Positions 11,201 through 24,126 of a stretch of 64,000 nt of DNA are shown piece by piece. A model generated the notes under the pieces. It had not been told where the DNA came from, did not search any database, and saw only the letters and a program-made list of their open reading frames with translations. Source of the DNA: Pyxicephalus adspersus (taxonomy: Eukaryota; Chordata; Amphibia; Anura; Pyxicephalidae); contig NC_092868.1 in the NCBI RefSeq assembly GCF_032062135.1, forward strand, positions 51,235,053-51,299,052, in the 5' to 3' direction. The first letter of the stretch is position 1; each line of letters opens with the position of its first letter. Made by a program: the position numbers and the translations under genes.

Positions 11201-14200
11201 TGTTTGCAGGAAATGTCCACCTGCCAATTACATCCGTGATTTTTTAAACTAGCTTCCACAAAAATAAATGACAAGTGTTCAGCTCCATTAAGGTGCTGGA
11301 CACTAACAAAATATGGGAGTGGAGTGCAGGGTGTTATTTGACACAATAAACAATTGCTAAAATTTAGGTTGTTCTAAAATAGGAAATTTGCCGTATACCT
11401 ATTAACATCAACAACTTTTATTTTTCCCCTCTGCCTTAAACACAGACATGTTAGTTGAAGGGCGTGCATCGTGCCATTTTGTGTTTTAACATTTAAAGCC
11501 AGGAAGAAAAATAATAATCTATAGCAGCCTATCAGCCCTTAGATCTATCAATCTACAATCTAGGAAGACAACACCTTACCTTTAGGTATATTTTTTTATA
11601 CATATGCAGGGCTTCATTATTGTGAGCCTGTTATATCTTCCTTTGACTTTAAAAAGACCTAAAAGGAGCAAAAACGAATAATCATTAATCAATTAGAATA
11701 TCAATAATGATAGAAAGTTACCTCCTCCAATGTTCCCATCAATGTCCTATTTGCAGTGCATGTGCACGTTGACCACTGAACAGTACAGTGTTTCTGGTAC
11801 TTCCTGCAGCTCTTATTCGGTAATGCTTCTTTTCCTCTTGACCAATTTCAAAACACCTTGCCAGTAATTGGTCTATTTATTGTTGGAGAACTAAAAAGTA
11901 CAGCAAAGTTGAGGGTTGTTTCTGCTAATGCACAATGACAGGGACATGGCTGAGGATGTTGACATTGAAGAGGACACTGCTGGGGACATCGATGAAGGAA
12001 ACTTTATATTAATAAACTATTCTTATTTGTATTTTTTTTTTTACTGGATCTGTACTTTAACATGCCATTAAGTCTTTGTGTGGCACAAATAAGGTATTAG
12101 TAAAGCCATTTTTTCCCCATCATCCTAATCAGTTAAGCAAAAAATTCCACCATGTTGTAATTTGCTCAGAAAATTCTCTACGTGTGTATGAAATGAAATG
12201 CTGAAGTTTATTTGTATTCTCTCCAGCCAGTCCCATCACCAGAACACCAGAATAATCCCTCTTGATGTGTTCAGTCTTTCAGTACTTTCTCTACCAGGGT
12301 CCATTAAAACACAGCTGGAACACAAAGCATTTCCTCTTATGAAAAGGACTGTGGATTAAAATCACTTCTTGTCATATATCCTATTAAACAGATTATATAT
12401 TTAATAATCTTCTACTTGAGTTGGTGCCAAAAAAAATCCAAATCAAGGATGTCTATGAATTAATTTGTTTTTGAAAGCATGCTGGTGCCCCTGAAAACTT
12501 CAGCAGCCTGCAGGAATAAAACAAAATGGAGTTACAACCAGGAGCTACTGAGAGCTTCTCAAAGTGAACCTAGCATCGGATATATTGTTTCATATCAAAT
12601 GCATGCTTGGTTACCCAGAAATTTCCTAAACATTGCTTTCATAATTTTTTGTTATCCTGAAAAGAATTGAGCTATCTGTGTTTATGTATCTTTGAAAGAC
12701 TCCATTAGAGATGACGTTTGTGGTTGCCACTGGCAGATTTGCAGTAAACCTGCAGGAGTCCTGAATCAGGACGCCAAAACAAGTTACAGGTGCCACATGA
12801 AAAATAAAAAAAAAATTGAATGCTACTTATAGCCTTTGCCTCTGGTCAGCTAAGTCACTAAAGCTAATCATTTCAAGAAATGGAGGTTCAGTGGGGTTTT
12901 GACCTTGGTTTGTTGTCTGTACTTTCTGATCACAGTGACAACTGCACCTATTTCTTGATGGGGATAGGAAATGACACATAGGTCACAGGTCCTTAGGGCT
13001 GAGGTGCCTCAGTCAAAAAGTAATTAAGCCCTTGTTAAAAACATGCATCTGAATCCCATGAATTATTTTGTAGTAAAGTGTGCAAAAAGCCAGCATGTTA
13101 TTTGCTGTGAAGACAAATCTGCAGCAGAGCTACCATTTTGTGTTGCTGCAAGGGTTGCTGGGAGCAAATAGAGATATTGACATACTTCAGTTTCAGCAGC
13201 ATGATAGTAGTCATTCACAGGTTTTCTGGCAATGCCAAAGTAATAATGAGAAACAAACAAAAAATAGTTGATCTTGTCTTGTTTAACATCATAACAAATT
13301 GAAGTGTGGATCCTGTGCCGGTTCCATGGTGATGTTATTCCCCAGTAGCAAAAGAAGTGAAGAGGCATTTGGACAACACGTTGCTGTAAACAAATTCACA
13401 GCGTTCGGCGTTCCCGACCTCGGAATAACAATCAATATAAGCAAAACACATAAAACGAAAACGGCCTCCCTAACGATTCTCCAAATGTTAACGGTTAAAA
13501 AAAGCCCAACTGAAAAATAAATAGGAGGAAAAAATCCAGCTCATGAGAAAGGACTAAACGAAGGCTGTAAAAAGACCGTCTGTTACTTTCGAGAACTGAA
13601 GCCACTCATTATGTCTTTATTATGAGCCGATCATACTTTGTATTCAGGAAAAAAAAGCATGCAAGTTTATCTATCCAACCTCAAAAATAATAACACACAA
13701 AAAGGATTTTACATTGATAAATTATGTAAATAAATTAATGATCCATTGCATTTAGATTGCTTAATTTCATTTGGATATACAATTTATTGCCAGTGCATCT
13801 TATCCATTTACATTATTCAAGTTCAGAGGCTTGGTTGACAACTGTTTATCCATTCCCAGGTACTCCATTTCAACCAATATGCACCCTTCGTTTCAAAAAA
13901 AAAATGTGTCTGGAAGAATTGAAGAGGGGGCATTGGCATCCGTGAGCATTTGGTGAAATGATAGTAAGCACATGCAATGCAGTGATAGTTCTTTTGCTAC
14001 ATGTGGCAAAAGATCACAAGGTCATCTGCTGACCTTCAGAACACTTTCAACCACAATGAAGTTGCAAAAGTGTTTCTATTCAAGTCAATGGAAATGTTTT
14101 TTTGCATTTCACCACCCTCAGGCCCTGCATGTAGGAACTCCACCAGTGATTGCAGGCCAAGAATAGGTATTTCTCTCATTTGTTTCTATTTTTTCAGGTG

Positions 14201-14575
14201 CCTCTGCTGTTTAGTTTTAGTAGGAATGCAGTGAGCTACTTGGCCTAAATGTTGCACAATAAAACCTAATCTAAAGTGTAAATTGGCTTCTAATTCAAAT
14301 AAAACTGATGATATAGCTTTGTCTCTACTGCTTCTGGCATGTTTCAAACACCCATGTTTGAAGCAATTTAAATGCGCATTGTGTGAATGCACTCTAGTCT
14401 CCTTCCATTGAAAAAATTAGTATTCAGTAGATACCAGGACATTGCCTTACCAGAATGCAGCGTTGGCTTTAGGCAAAGAATTCCAGCACGTCTATAGCAA
14501 ATGCATTGATATTGTTTCAGTTACTAGTTTCTATTGCACTGCAACGGTGCATTGGTACACAAAGCATGTGGAGCC
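8216..14575. other. Long intron stretch without a supported gene
   Basis: I see no exon, RNA gene or clear mobile element. The segment near 10440-10720 is low in simple repeats and looks more constrained by eye, so it is listed as a possible conserved non-coding element. Confidence 0.45.
10440..10720. promoter_or_regulatory. Possible conserved non-coding element
   Basis: Complex, non-repetitive sequence with homeodomain-like words (for example CTAATCAATTTACATA) in an intron of a developmental neural gene. This is a visual impression only; no alignment was possible. Confidence 0.2.
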
Positions 14576-14578
14576 TTT

Positions 14579-14625
14579 ATATTTAGGTAAGAGTTTACTT
14601 TAAAGTTAACCCCTTACCTAAATAT
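14579..14625. repeat. Short hairpin, 13-bp perfect inverted repeat
   Basis: ATATTTAGGTAAG (14579-14591) is the exact reverse complement of 14613-14625, with a 21-base loop. It sits just before a SINE. It may be the remnant of a small MITE or an insertion-site feature. Confidence 0.5.
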
Positions 14626-14632
14626 CATCCAT

Positions 14633-14955
14633 GTTAGCACCGTGGTTCAGAGGTTAGCATGGTGGCCATGGTTAGCAAGGTCCCAGGTTCGAATCTCAGA
14701 CAGGACACCTGGCCAAAATTGAACATCTGCATGGAGTTTGCGGGTTCTCCCTGTGTTTGCGTGGGTTTCCACCAGGTACTTTGGTTTCCCCCCATATTCC
14801 AAAAACATTCAGTTAAGTTGGGTTCCCCCCCAAAATTGACCTTAGACTGTGGCAATGACATATGACTATGTAGGGACATTTAGTGACATGACTATGGACT
14901 TTGTACAGCATTTCATAATATGTTGGTGCTATATAAATACTGTGTAAAAAATATT
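14633..14955 (+). mobile_element. tRNA-type SINE
   Basis: The head reads GCACCGTGGTTCAGAGGTTAGCA (A-box region) followed by GGTTCGAATCTCA near 14686-14698, a near-perfect RNA polymerase III B box. A central domain CATGGAGTTTGCGGGTTCTCCCTGTG follows (14731-14757), of the kind shared by SINEs of fish and amphibians. The 3' part (from about 14850) has GACATATGACTATG, TGACATGACTATGGACTTTGTACAGC and a GCTATATAAATACTGTGTAA tail, presumably borrowed from a LINE partner. The 3' part recurs at 56219. It is a full-length but mutated copy in the sense orientation of the host gene. Confidence 0.8.
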
Positions 14956-17900
14956 AATATTACCAAAAACTTTGGAGACCTCTGTTGTTGATCTCCTGAA
15001 TTGTTTGTCTAGTTTTTTCCAACATCTGAACCGCTACATATATGCAGATCAGGAAAAACAAATTCAGCACATTTATAGCCATACATGTACTGACTGAAAC
15101 CATTGGATTAGCATGCCAGCCAGGCAAAAAGCATTTTAGAAGCAACTTTACCCTTAGTACAAGTTACCTTTAAAGCACAAAAGAACAAAAAGGGCCCATA
15201 GCCTTTAAAGCATCCTAATTCCATTTTCTGCCTCTGAATCAAATCCGAAAGAATATAAAACCATGAGAGTAACCCTCTTGTATTCAAATAAACTTTCATA
15301 TTTGATCGATAGCAATTAAAAATTACAGCCAAGCCTATCTCAGTTATTTCCTCCATTTACTAAGACAGTAAAAAGCTGATTAAAAGCTCAAATTATCTTT
15401 AGAGAGAAAAGAAGAAAAAAAAAAGAGCAAATGCACAGGATAAAAATTCCACTTTTTAATGTTTTTGAACAACAGGCTGTAGAAGAATCCTCACTTTAAT
15501 TTCCCCAATAACTTGTTACAATTCCCCCAGCTCAGGCAGCACATGGAAACGGCCTTTGATGCCGATTCACTTACTGCTAACTTGCAGCGGTCGGAAGTCG
15601 TTAGCTACCACCTATATTGTTTTAATTGATCAAACTTCATTACCACCCAGGAACCTCATTCCTGACGGGCTGCACTTCCTAAAAATAGCAAATGAATCTT
15701 TCTCAAATCCTATCATCTTTGTCCTGTGTGCATAAGAGCCTTGCAGGCAAAAGAAGTCATTAAGGAAGACTGGCCGCCATATTAAAAAGAACTTTTTTCA
15801 AGTAATGTTCCAGTAATTGTCACCATCGTTTTCTTTTTTTAAACATTGTGGGCTGTTTTTGAGTGTAAAAAAAGAATTCCAAATTTTGGAAATTGCGACA
15901 TTTTTCTAAAGCAAATAACTACTGCAGGTTTTTAGAGGTGGGGGGGATGTGTCCCCATTTTCCTTATTTCTGTGTGCAGTCACCTTTTAAGCATTTTAAG
16001 CAAAAAAACATCAGGCCACCCTGGCTTACAGTCCATTGTCTCATAATTTTTGGGGTCCAATATTGAGGGATGTTTTTGAAATGGGTCCTGCACCCTCCAA
16101 ATGATCCTGCTCTATAATCATGCAACTAGAGGGGGCACACAGACCTAGTGCACTATTGAATATTTATTTTCACCAAAGATATATAAATTTTGCACTTACA
16201 ATACCTGTCCAGGTGAGACCACTTATGGAAGTTGTAACAGCCTGTATCAATGCACCTCAGGTCAGGTCAAAATGTTTGTCACCCTATGCAAGTCAATGAT
16301 AAAGCAAAAGCAGCTAGAAGGCAATTAATGTAGGTAAAATGTAGGTCCGACAGAGGTCAAGTGCAAGTGAAATATTCCCATCATTGACTAATGAATGACC
16401 AATAAATATCTCAAATTGATCTTGACTGCAAGTAGAATGCACCTGGAGGCCCACTGTAAATGCCTAATGACACAAGCCCAAAGGGTTGTACTACAGTTGC
16501 CAATAAAAGTTACTATAGAATCATAAATTGAATTGGTCATATGGAATCTCCTCCCACTGTGAATATGATTTATTATTCACATGCTATACAAACAATGTTG
16601 GCAATTTAATATACAGAACTATTACAGACACAACTATAAAAAAATCAGTTTTTAAAGACTTCATTGCAGATATGGTGGAGATCTTGTTGTACATTGAAGC
16701 ATCCCTGTTGGTTTTACACTGTCTCCTGTCACCACTGTCATATTTTAAGCAGTTAAACGGCTAAGCAAAATCACAATGTAATATCGTCAAAAAGAAAAAG
16801 CAATAGTATGTCACCTTTCTCGACAAATACAACCTTGACAGGTCACTCGACATCCCTGCTGCAGCCTGGCTCTGTTAATATGACAGGTTGCTGGTCAGTT
16901 GTATAAGCAGCTCTACACTGCTGTCATTTCTGTAATTAGGTAACAGGCTGGGGGGGGGGTGGATTTTTACTGCTGAATTGTCCAAGAATGAGTGACAGGC
17001 ATGGAACCATCTACTGTCATTCATGGTGACACCAGGACAGCTCAGGCACTCAGGGGCTTTTTTATAACTGGACCTAAGAGTTTAGAATGTGATAACATTG
17101 GCACCATTATTTTAGGTCGGCTGGCTTTGGTACCAATTTCTTATGCCTAAAAAAATGCAAAATACAAATTTTAATACACATGAACTGCAAATAGCCTCAA
17201 ATTAGGTACAAATTATCAACTCAATATAACCAATTATAGAATATATAAAGCCTTTTTTTTAGTTAAGTAGTTAAATGGGACCAAAAAGAAAATATTTACC
17301 ACCAACCCTTAAATAGGATTGGCTTCAAAAAGCTACACACTAATAATGTTTGAGAAAAAGAAACCTCCTGGGACAGCTGGGTGCTTTAACCCCATATACT
17401 CTATAGCCCATTTTTGTGGGATTTCTCAGATTTCCAATAGGGCTTGAATGACATCTAGAACTTTGCCGTGTTCAATTTGTATATTTGTCAGCTTTTTTAC
17501 CTGCCCAAAGCAAGACAACACGTTTTCTTTATTAGATACACATGCCAAACCAGGTACAATTAAAAAAACCCTAAAAAGTCTAAATATCATAATAAGCTGA
17601 TAAAATGTTTTCTTAAATTATTACCCAGAAAGCCTCACGTCTCAACACTGTTTTTTTGGGGGGGATATTATGTCTCTTTTATTATATGGGTTGTGGTGCA
17701 TTGGGAGTCATGTTCACTTGTGTATTCTATTCATCCACATTGGAAATGATTGATGCACACCAGAAATCTGCTGTGCATTAAACCTGCATGCAAAAGTGTA
17801 AATGTGGCCTTGGTTTGATAATTATACAGATGGCGATCAGGAGTTTTGATTTCCCTCCAACCCAACTAGGAAGCTATAATTCTCAGAAGAATAGTCAGTA

Positions 17901-18407
17901 GGTTACATTTTCAGCACTACAGGTTTTCTTTACATGTAGTTTTTCTCTGTAAAGGCAATGCATTATACAAGGGTTACACCTTGCGGCAACGTTGAAAAGC
18001 AGTCCTTGATTTGTCAGGGTCGTTTTCTGTGCGGATGACTTCAGTACAATATCAATTTGCCCACTTGCTAAAATTGGCTGTCACACACCAGGGCCAAAGA
18101 GATCCGTCAAGAACTGAACACTTTTCATTCATTAGCTATATTACCTATATTATTAAAGGCCCACCGAGGCACTTTGACAAGCCCAGTGGGAGCTGTTCAT
18201 GTCAAGAATATTTTTTTTAGCTTTCGGCCCCTCCTTTACTTCTAGCGAAAGAAATGGGATTATGGAAAAAACTCTGTTATTGCTGGAAAGACAATTTGTA
18301 AGCTCAGATTTAAAAAGAAAATACAGTTAGACCCCTGCAAGAATCTAATTATTCATTTTTCAATTATTATAATTGGGCAGGCTTACTCAGAGAAGATTTA
18401 TATTACA
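14956..18407. other. Intron stretch without a supported gene
   Basis: A/T-rich sequence with mononucleotide runs, including ten G at 16950-16959. No exon, RNA gene or clear mobile element recognised. Confidence 0.5.
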
Positions 18408-18414
18408 NNNNNNN
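18408..18414. other. Assembly gap of 7 N
   Basis: Seven N are followed directly by a run of C. The gap probably reflects sequencing or assembly trouble at a poly-C tract rather than missing genes. Confidence 0.95.
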
Positions 18415-20289
18415 CCCCCCCAATGAAGCCTTGTTTTTGTGTAAAGTGAATTTGTCACTGACATGGTAATCGCGTGGCTTTGTTGATAAATAAGCACTAG
18501 GGTTACTAGGGGCACCGTAAACCAAACCCATTACGATCAAAAAGCATGCACATTACATTGCCATGCATGCATTTGGCAACCCATTCATTGGAAAGGAAAG
18601 CCCAATGCCCCCCCCCCCAACATCGCAGAAAAACATTGTGCACATTTGAAAGTGCAGCAAACATCAATGTATAGCAGTATGTTTGTTCATGTTGTGCTGC
18701 AGGTAAGGTGTTTTTTCGAGGTGCGATTAAGAATAAAAGCCAACCCAGTGGGCCAACACATGTTACGTGAATCTCCAAATTGAAAATGTACACTGAAAAC
18801 AAGTCCTTAGGGAATTTGTCATAAAACAATAAAAAAAAATTGTCAAAAGATTTCCTCAGAACCTGTTTCGTTTAAAATCCATTGCACCCTTAAAACTTAC
18901 CTCCATTTTGGCTTCCCCGTGGTGAAATTTTGCTGAAATGCTCACATTACAGGTATACCTCGAGTTACAAAGGAGATGCGTTACGACGATCCTATTGTAA
19001 CTTGAACCTATCGTAAGTTGGGTACTGGCGTAGCCAGTGCTAAGATTGGCACATGATTTTGTTTTTCTGATTGGAGTGCTTCATACTGGGGGTATTTCAA
19101 ACCACTACAATGTGACCAATGCTTACACCCAAATTGCAAGAGTCATTTACTACAACATACAGGCAGGGGACAGACTTCTTTCTAAAATAAACCACAAGAC
19201 TGCACGCTTTTCATTTTCATGCATTTGTAACATATTTTACTAAACTAAAGGAGTAATTTGACATTAAAGAGAGAAAGAAAAATTGAAAAATATATGTAAT
19301 CTATAAAATGCTTCTCAAATACAGATCAATGAACATGTAAAGTGATTTGTACTTTAATGATATACAACATGTATAAAAGCAGATCTGAAATCTGCACTGA
19401 CATTACATGCGGTTACAAGTGCAGACTAAAGGAGCAGGATGGGACATAAATAACATTGGCAACATTTTTTATTTCACTGCCCTTTCTAATAACATCAAAT
19501 TTATTTACTGGAAAGGTAAAATTAAGCTTTTAAAATGCTCTGGCCAAGTCTTCATCTGTGAACTTTTGAGCTGGCCAAAAGGCCAAATGCCATTCAAGAT
19601 CCCTCTGACTTGAAACTGACTTGGAATAAACTGATCATTTATTTTCTAAAGCCCGAGTATTCCTTCTTCATTTTCTGTCATTATCAAACACTGGTTCCAC
19701 TGTTATGTTTTAATTAAGTGAATCTAATTAGTTAAGTCTAAACATGAAAAGCGGTTTTAAAAAATGAGATGTTAAGTGGCAAATGACTTTTAAAGCAGCC
19801 CCCGCCGACACTTTTATGTCTCCATCTGAGTATCTCCCGTTAAATAGGATCTAGAGCAAGTTGAAAGGATTGCAAATAAATTATTTACTCTAAGGCCAAA
19901 ACTGATTCTTTTACTTCCCTCATGACCTATTAAAATGGGACCCAACGTGAATCTGTCATTAGGATCCCTGAATCTGACCACAGTGAGCAGAGGATTCGAC
20001 TCTTGACTGACCTCCAACTCTTCTGGCAATAGAGATGCCATGGGGTCCTACAGAGAGGCAACCAAATGAATATTTTGGGGGGGAGCTTCTTACATGGTTA
20101 TGATCAGAGGATCTTGGTTACAATTAAGGGAAGACGTAGGCTCTTTAAGGAACTTGTTCCTAAGTCAAAATAGTGTTTGTTTTAATGCTCCCTGCTCACT
20201 TTCCATTTTTTCCTCTGCTGCAATCAGGGATCTGCATGAGATCCCTTCATTTCATGTGAGTCCTCATCCCTGCATGAGCTCCAGCTACA
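18415..20289. other. Intron stretch with one possible repeat fragment
   Basis: A poly-C run lies at 18608-18618. The part 18951-19030 (GGTATACCTCGAGTTAC ... GTAACTTGAACCTATCGTAAGTTGGGTA) has internal inverted similarity and looks like a fragment of a dispersed element. Nothing else recognised. Confidence 0.4.
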
Positions 20290-20483
20290 CAATGGGCCTG
20301 ATTTATTAAAGCTCTCCAACACTGGAGAAAATGGAGTATCTTGGGTTAACCTGGGTGATCCAGCAAACCTGGAAATAATCAGATCCAGGATTGAAAATAT
20401 TTGCAAACTAATAGCAAATGCTTTTTAAGGAAATCCATTGCAGGTCTCCAGTCTTAGAGAGCTTTAATAAATCAGACCCATTG
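20290..20483. mobile_element. Palindromic MITE (family A), complete copy
   Basis: The left end CAATGGGCCTGATTTATTAAAGCTCTC and the right end GAGAGCTTTAATAAATCAGACCCATTG are inverted repeats of about 27 bp with one mismatch. The inner parts (CCTGGGTGATCCAGCAAACCTGG on the left arm) also mirror the right arm in better copies. No coding capacity. Four further copies lie in this window, which makes the family assignment firm even without a database. Confidence 0.8.
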
Positions 20484-23400
20484 TTCAACAGACTTTTTTT
20501 CTGTTTCAGGACCTTGGACAGTGCCATAGTTATTTTCTGTATGCAAAAGCAAGTTTGTGAATGTAACTATTATCTGTTTTGTTCATTTCCTGTTCTCTGG
20601 GAGCCATTATTAGGGATTTTTCCAGTGCAAAGCGCATCTTTTAGTTAAATGTACCAAACCCATTACCTTTATTCTGCAAAGAAAGAGCTTTGGAACACCC
20701 CACATTATGATATTTGTACATTTTGTTTGTATATCTGTTTAGGTAGTTTTGTAGTGCAGACAGCACAGCCAGATCCTCCCAAAACCATAAGCACAGAAAT
20801 AGCACTGCTCAATGAGGAACACATCCCTGGCCTGCTGACTGGATTATACAAGAACAGCCAAACACTAAGAATATCCATTGACCTTTGGCTCAATCAAACT
20901 AAAAAATCCACGACATGGCCATTAGCTGCCAGTCTTGCTTGCAGTTGTAGTCTTCCAGCAGCCGAATGTTCCTCCGCTGATTCTGAGCAATAACAATTGC
21001 TGCAAACAAAATAGAAACAATTTGTATTTTCTCCGGCAAGTGAGAATATTAATTGCATTTAGTCTGATTTTTTTTTCTTTTAAGCGATGATTATGAATGT
21101 TGTGCCAGCAAGGGAATTTCTATAATTACTTGCTTCTCAGCCTGTTGAAGATTCCACGCAAGACATTAAATGCAAATGAGGACAAATATTGTGATTGCAA
21201 ACAGACAAATACGGAATGCCGCTGTTGGGATAATTTGCGGTTTCTGATAATAATCGTATAGGAGTGAAATGGGAGAGATGGCAGCAAGGCGCCCTGCCCC
21301 TTCTCTCCGGTTCATCCCGCTAAGCCCCCTTCTAATTGATCCTGGCGCCAAAGGCATCTCAGCTGGTTGCGCGAGCAAGTGGCATCTCATCGAGATTTAG
21401 CTGTTTGAAGCTTGACGGCGTCCCAAGACAGGACCGCCGTAACATCTCCCCATCCTGTATTTGAAAAGTACAGAGAGGACTCCAACCTAATCTACACACC
21501 ATTTAATTACAGATAAAGAATTTTAAATGTGCACCTCGGGTGGCCTCGGTATTAAGTAGAAAAGCATCACTTTGCTATTAAATTGACACCAGAGAGGCAT
21601 TTTCAGCATGAGTTCTTTAATATCAGCAAAGCTACTAAGTTAGCTACTCTTTTCCATAGCTGCGGCTGTCAGCAAGTCCAAAAGTCGGGATGGCAGCAGC
21701 TGCAAGAAAGTTGTTTCAAACGTTTGCAACAAAGAAAAGGTGTCAAAAAAGTGAAGCTTCCCATCTGGCAAAATTCCACCTGTCCTCAAGCTTAGCTTAG
21801 ATGGACTGCAGCATTAGAATTTGAGGGAACACGTTTGGCCTCACATTTAAATAGCACTTGCATGGTGTTTTTGTCACATCCATAAGCTCAATTCAGAATC
21901 TAGAGGAAGGAGTAATAAAAACATAAACAAGAAGATTGAAAAATGTGTTTTAAGTGTCTAAAACATTCTGTATAGGTCTTTGGCATGTTCCTATTGATTT
22001 TTTTGTAATTTAATGCAGAATGTGTAAAAAAAAGTGTCACAGGTCTTTGTTTTGTTTTTTTTAACACTGCCAGGCAAATGTGACTTCTGAATACCTGTAT
22101 GAAAATTCAATTTTTGGGAATCAGACCTGGTTCAAGACAGATCAGTACATGGAAAGGCTTTAACAGCACAGGGTTAGGGTGACAAAGTTAGGGCATTCAA
22201 AGTCCAGCAGTAACCTTTAGCTAAAATATATTTTTGATGATGCTGTCAGCATGTTGCATGGTACTGCAAAGCCCATCCGTCAGCAAGACATGTTGGGGTG
22301 CCATTCAGAACAATTGGCATCACATCTAGGCGAGTGCATTGCTGCCCATGTTACCGCAATCCAATAATATAATGAGACCCAAAGGCCAAAAGAAAATATT
22401 AATCCCCAAAAGCTGGAAGTAAAAAATGATACATATTTGCTGAATGTGACTTTTGCACAACTTCCTGCGTTCTCATTGTGTTATTGGAATGAAGTAGTCT
22501 TTCCGGCTCCCATCCCGCATTGTCACCGATCACCTATAAATACTTTTCCCCCTCCACAGTACAATCACTATAAACAATCTCACAAAGGCGTATCAGTATA
22601 ACCTTGCTTTTTTGTTTAGGCAATAAAACACCCGAAATGACAAATCTCTCCTACCTCCTTTGATCCACATAGCGGTTTGCGGGGGATTTATGGACAGAGC
22701 TTTGACCAAGTCGCACTGGCTTTTTTGGGAAATTGATTTCCGTGTCTGCGAGGCTTCACTGTTTATTTCTCGTGTTTTGAAAATTTAGGACCTATTTACC
22801 TCTTAACCCTGTTTGTCAAAAAATAGGCCTGGTGAGGTCAGTAATGTCAGTACTTGGGGTATCAAAGAAGTACAAACCCAGTAGGTAGACCTGCTGATAG
22901 CTGTAGTTCCTCAAAGTTTGGAGTGCCTTTTGCAAAAGTTTCTGGTATTTAACATTGTTATAACTTTTTTATTCTGTATATTTGTATTGATCGGTCATAT
23001 TAATCTGTACACAGGTGCGAATTGGTCAGTTTTAAAGGATGTCTGTGTCATTCTGTTTTGTACATTCTGTTTTAGAATTCCGTCATCAAAAAAACAGATT
23101 TGAAGCTGATTAGTTCCCTCTCCCTGTTTATTTATTTATTTTGCAGTCACATGCCTCTTAGATGTTGTGTATCTGAAGTCGAAGGAGAACCTTTGATCTC
23201 CGCCTCGTCCCACTTGTGCTCTTGGACATCAAAAGAGCTCTTGTAAAATTTTTATCATGGCAACACACCATTTTCAGTACTCTGCATTTTCTGGGTCACC
23301 GCAGCTTTTTGTTTCTTTAGTGGCTAAATAGCGAAATGCAGAGTTGCACTCTGGGAGAAAACTGAGGGTCGCTTTTCTAAAAGATCAGAGGCATTTGTAC

Positions 23401-23812
23401 CTGCAGCAACCAAAGATCTTCAATTCTCCATCTCCAAAGTTAGCCATACCCATGGCAATCAAACTAAAATCAAACTTTCAATTCAATTTTTTGTGAAATT
23501 GAAGCATAAACAATACTTTAGATCAACTGAGGATGGAACAAAATAGATCAAAATTTTATTTTTTCTACCATTTCTTATCTGAGTATTGAAGCTGACACTT
23601 TAATGGAAAGATTTGACTTTGCAATACACCAAATTCTTATGATTGATCAAACTCTTGGGTGGTGGATAGCTCTGTTCATAGCAATTACTTGACTGAAGAT
23701 TGCTGTATATATGGCCAGCTTTGTCCTGTCCCAAGATGACCACACTGAAGTGACAACATTGCTGGTAAAACTAGAAGGACTCTTTTTTTGGTATAGATAA
23801 AAATGCCATTAG
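20484..23812. other. Intron stretch with possible constrained segment
   Basis: No gene recognised. The part 21170-21560 is more GC-rich and complex than its surroundings (for example GGCGCCAAAGGCATCTCAG) and is a possible conserved non-coding element by eye. Confidence 0.4.
21170..21560. promoter_or_regulatory. Possible conserved non-coding element
   Basis: High-complexity, relatively GC-rich island in an A/T-rich intron, free of recognisable repeats. Function is a guess; only a cross-species alignment would tell. Confidence 0.2.
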
Positions 23813-24126
23813 AGCTGCATACACACCCGAGATTTTCGTCGTTTGAAACAATCTTTCATGATCGTTTCTAACTACAAACGACTCAAAGATGAATGAGAGT
23901 TGTACATACAGCGCCGTTCTGCTCTATGAAGAGGGGAGGGTTAAGAACGAGCAAGTGGCGCTCCACTGCCATCTCCTCCCTTCACTTCCATTGCGGTCAT
24001 TCGTCTTTTGTCATTCATGGATCTGCCAGGAAGGATCTATGAACAACGTCAGACAGCCTCTGTACACATGTCAGATTCTCATTCGAGAATTTCGGCCAAG
24101 AATCATCTGACCTGTGTACATAGCCT
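23813..24126. mobile_element. MITE (family B), second copy
   Basis: It begins CTGCATACACAC and ends GTGTACATAGCC, matching the ends of the copy at 7841-8074. The interior shares a purine-rich AAGAGGGGAGGG-type section and paired segments such as TCATTCATGGATC. It is more diverged and longer than the first copy. No transposase. Confidence 0.55.

Noticed and set aside
14633..14700. Possible true tRNA gene
   Set aside because: The B box is good but no acceptor stem or anticodon arm can be formed, and it continues into a SINE body.
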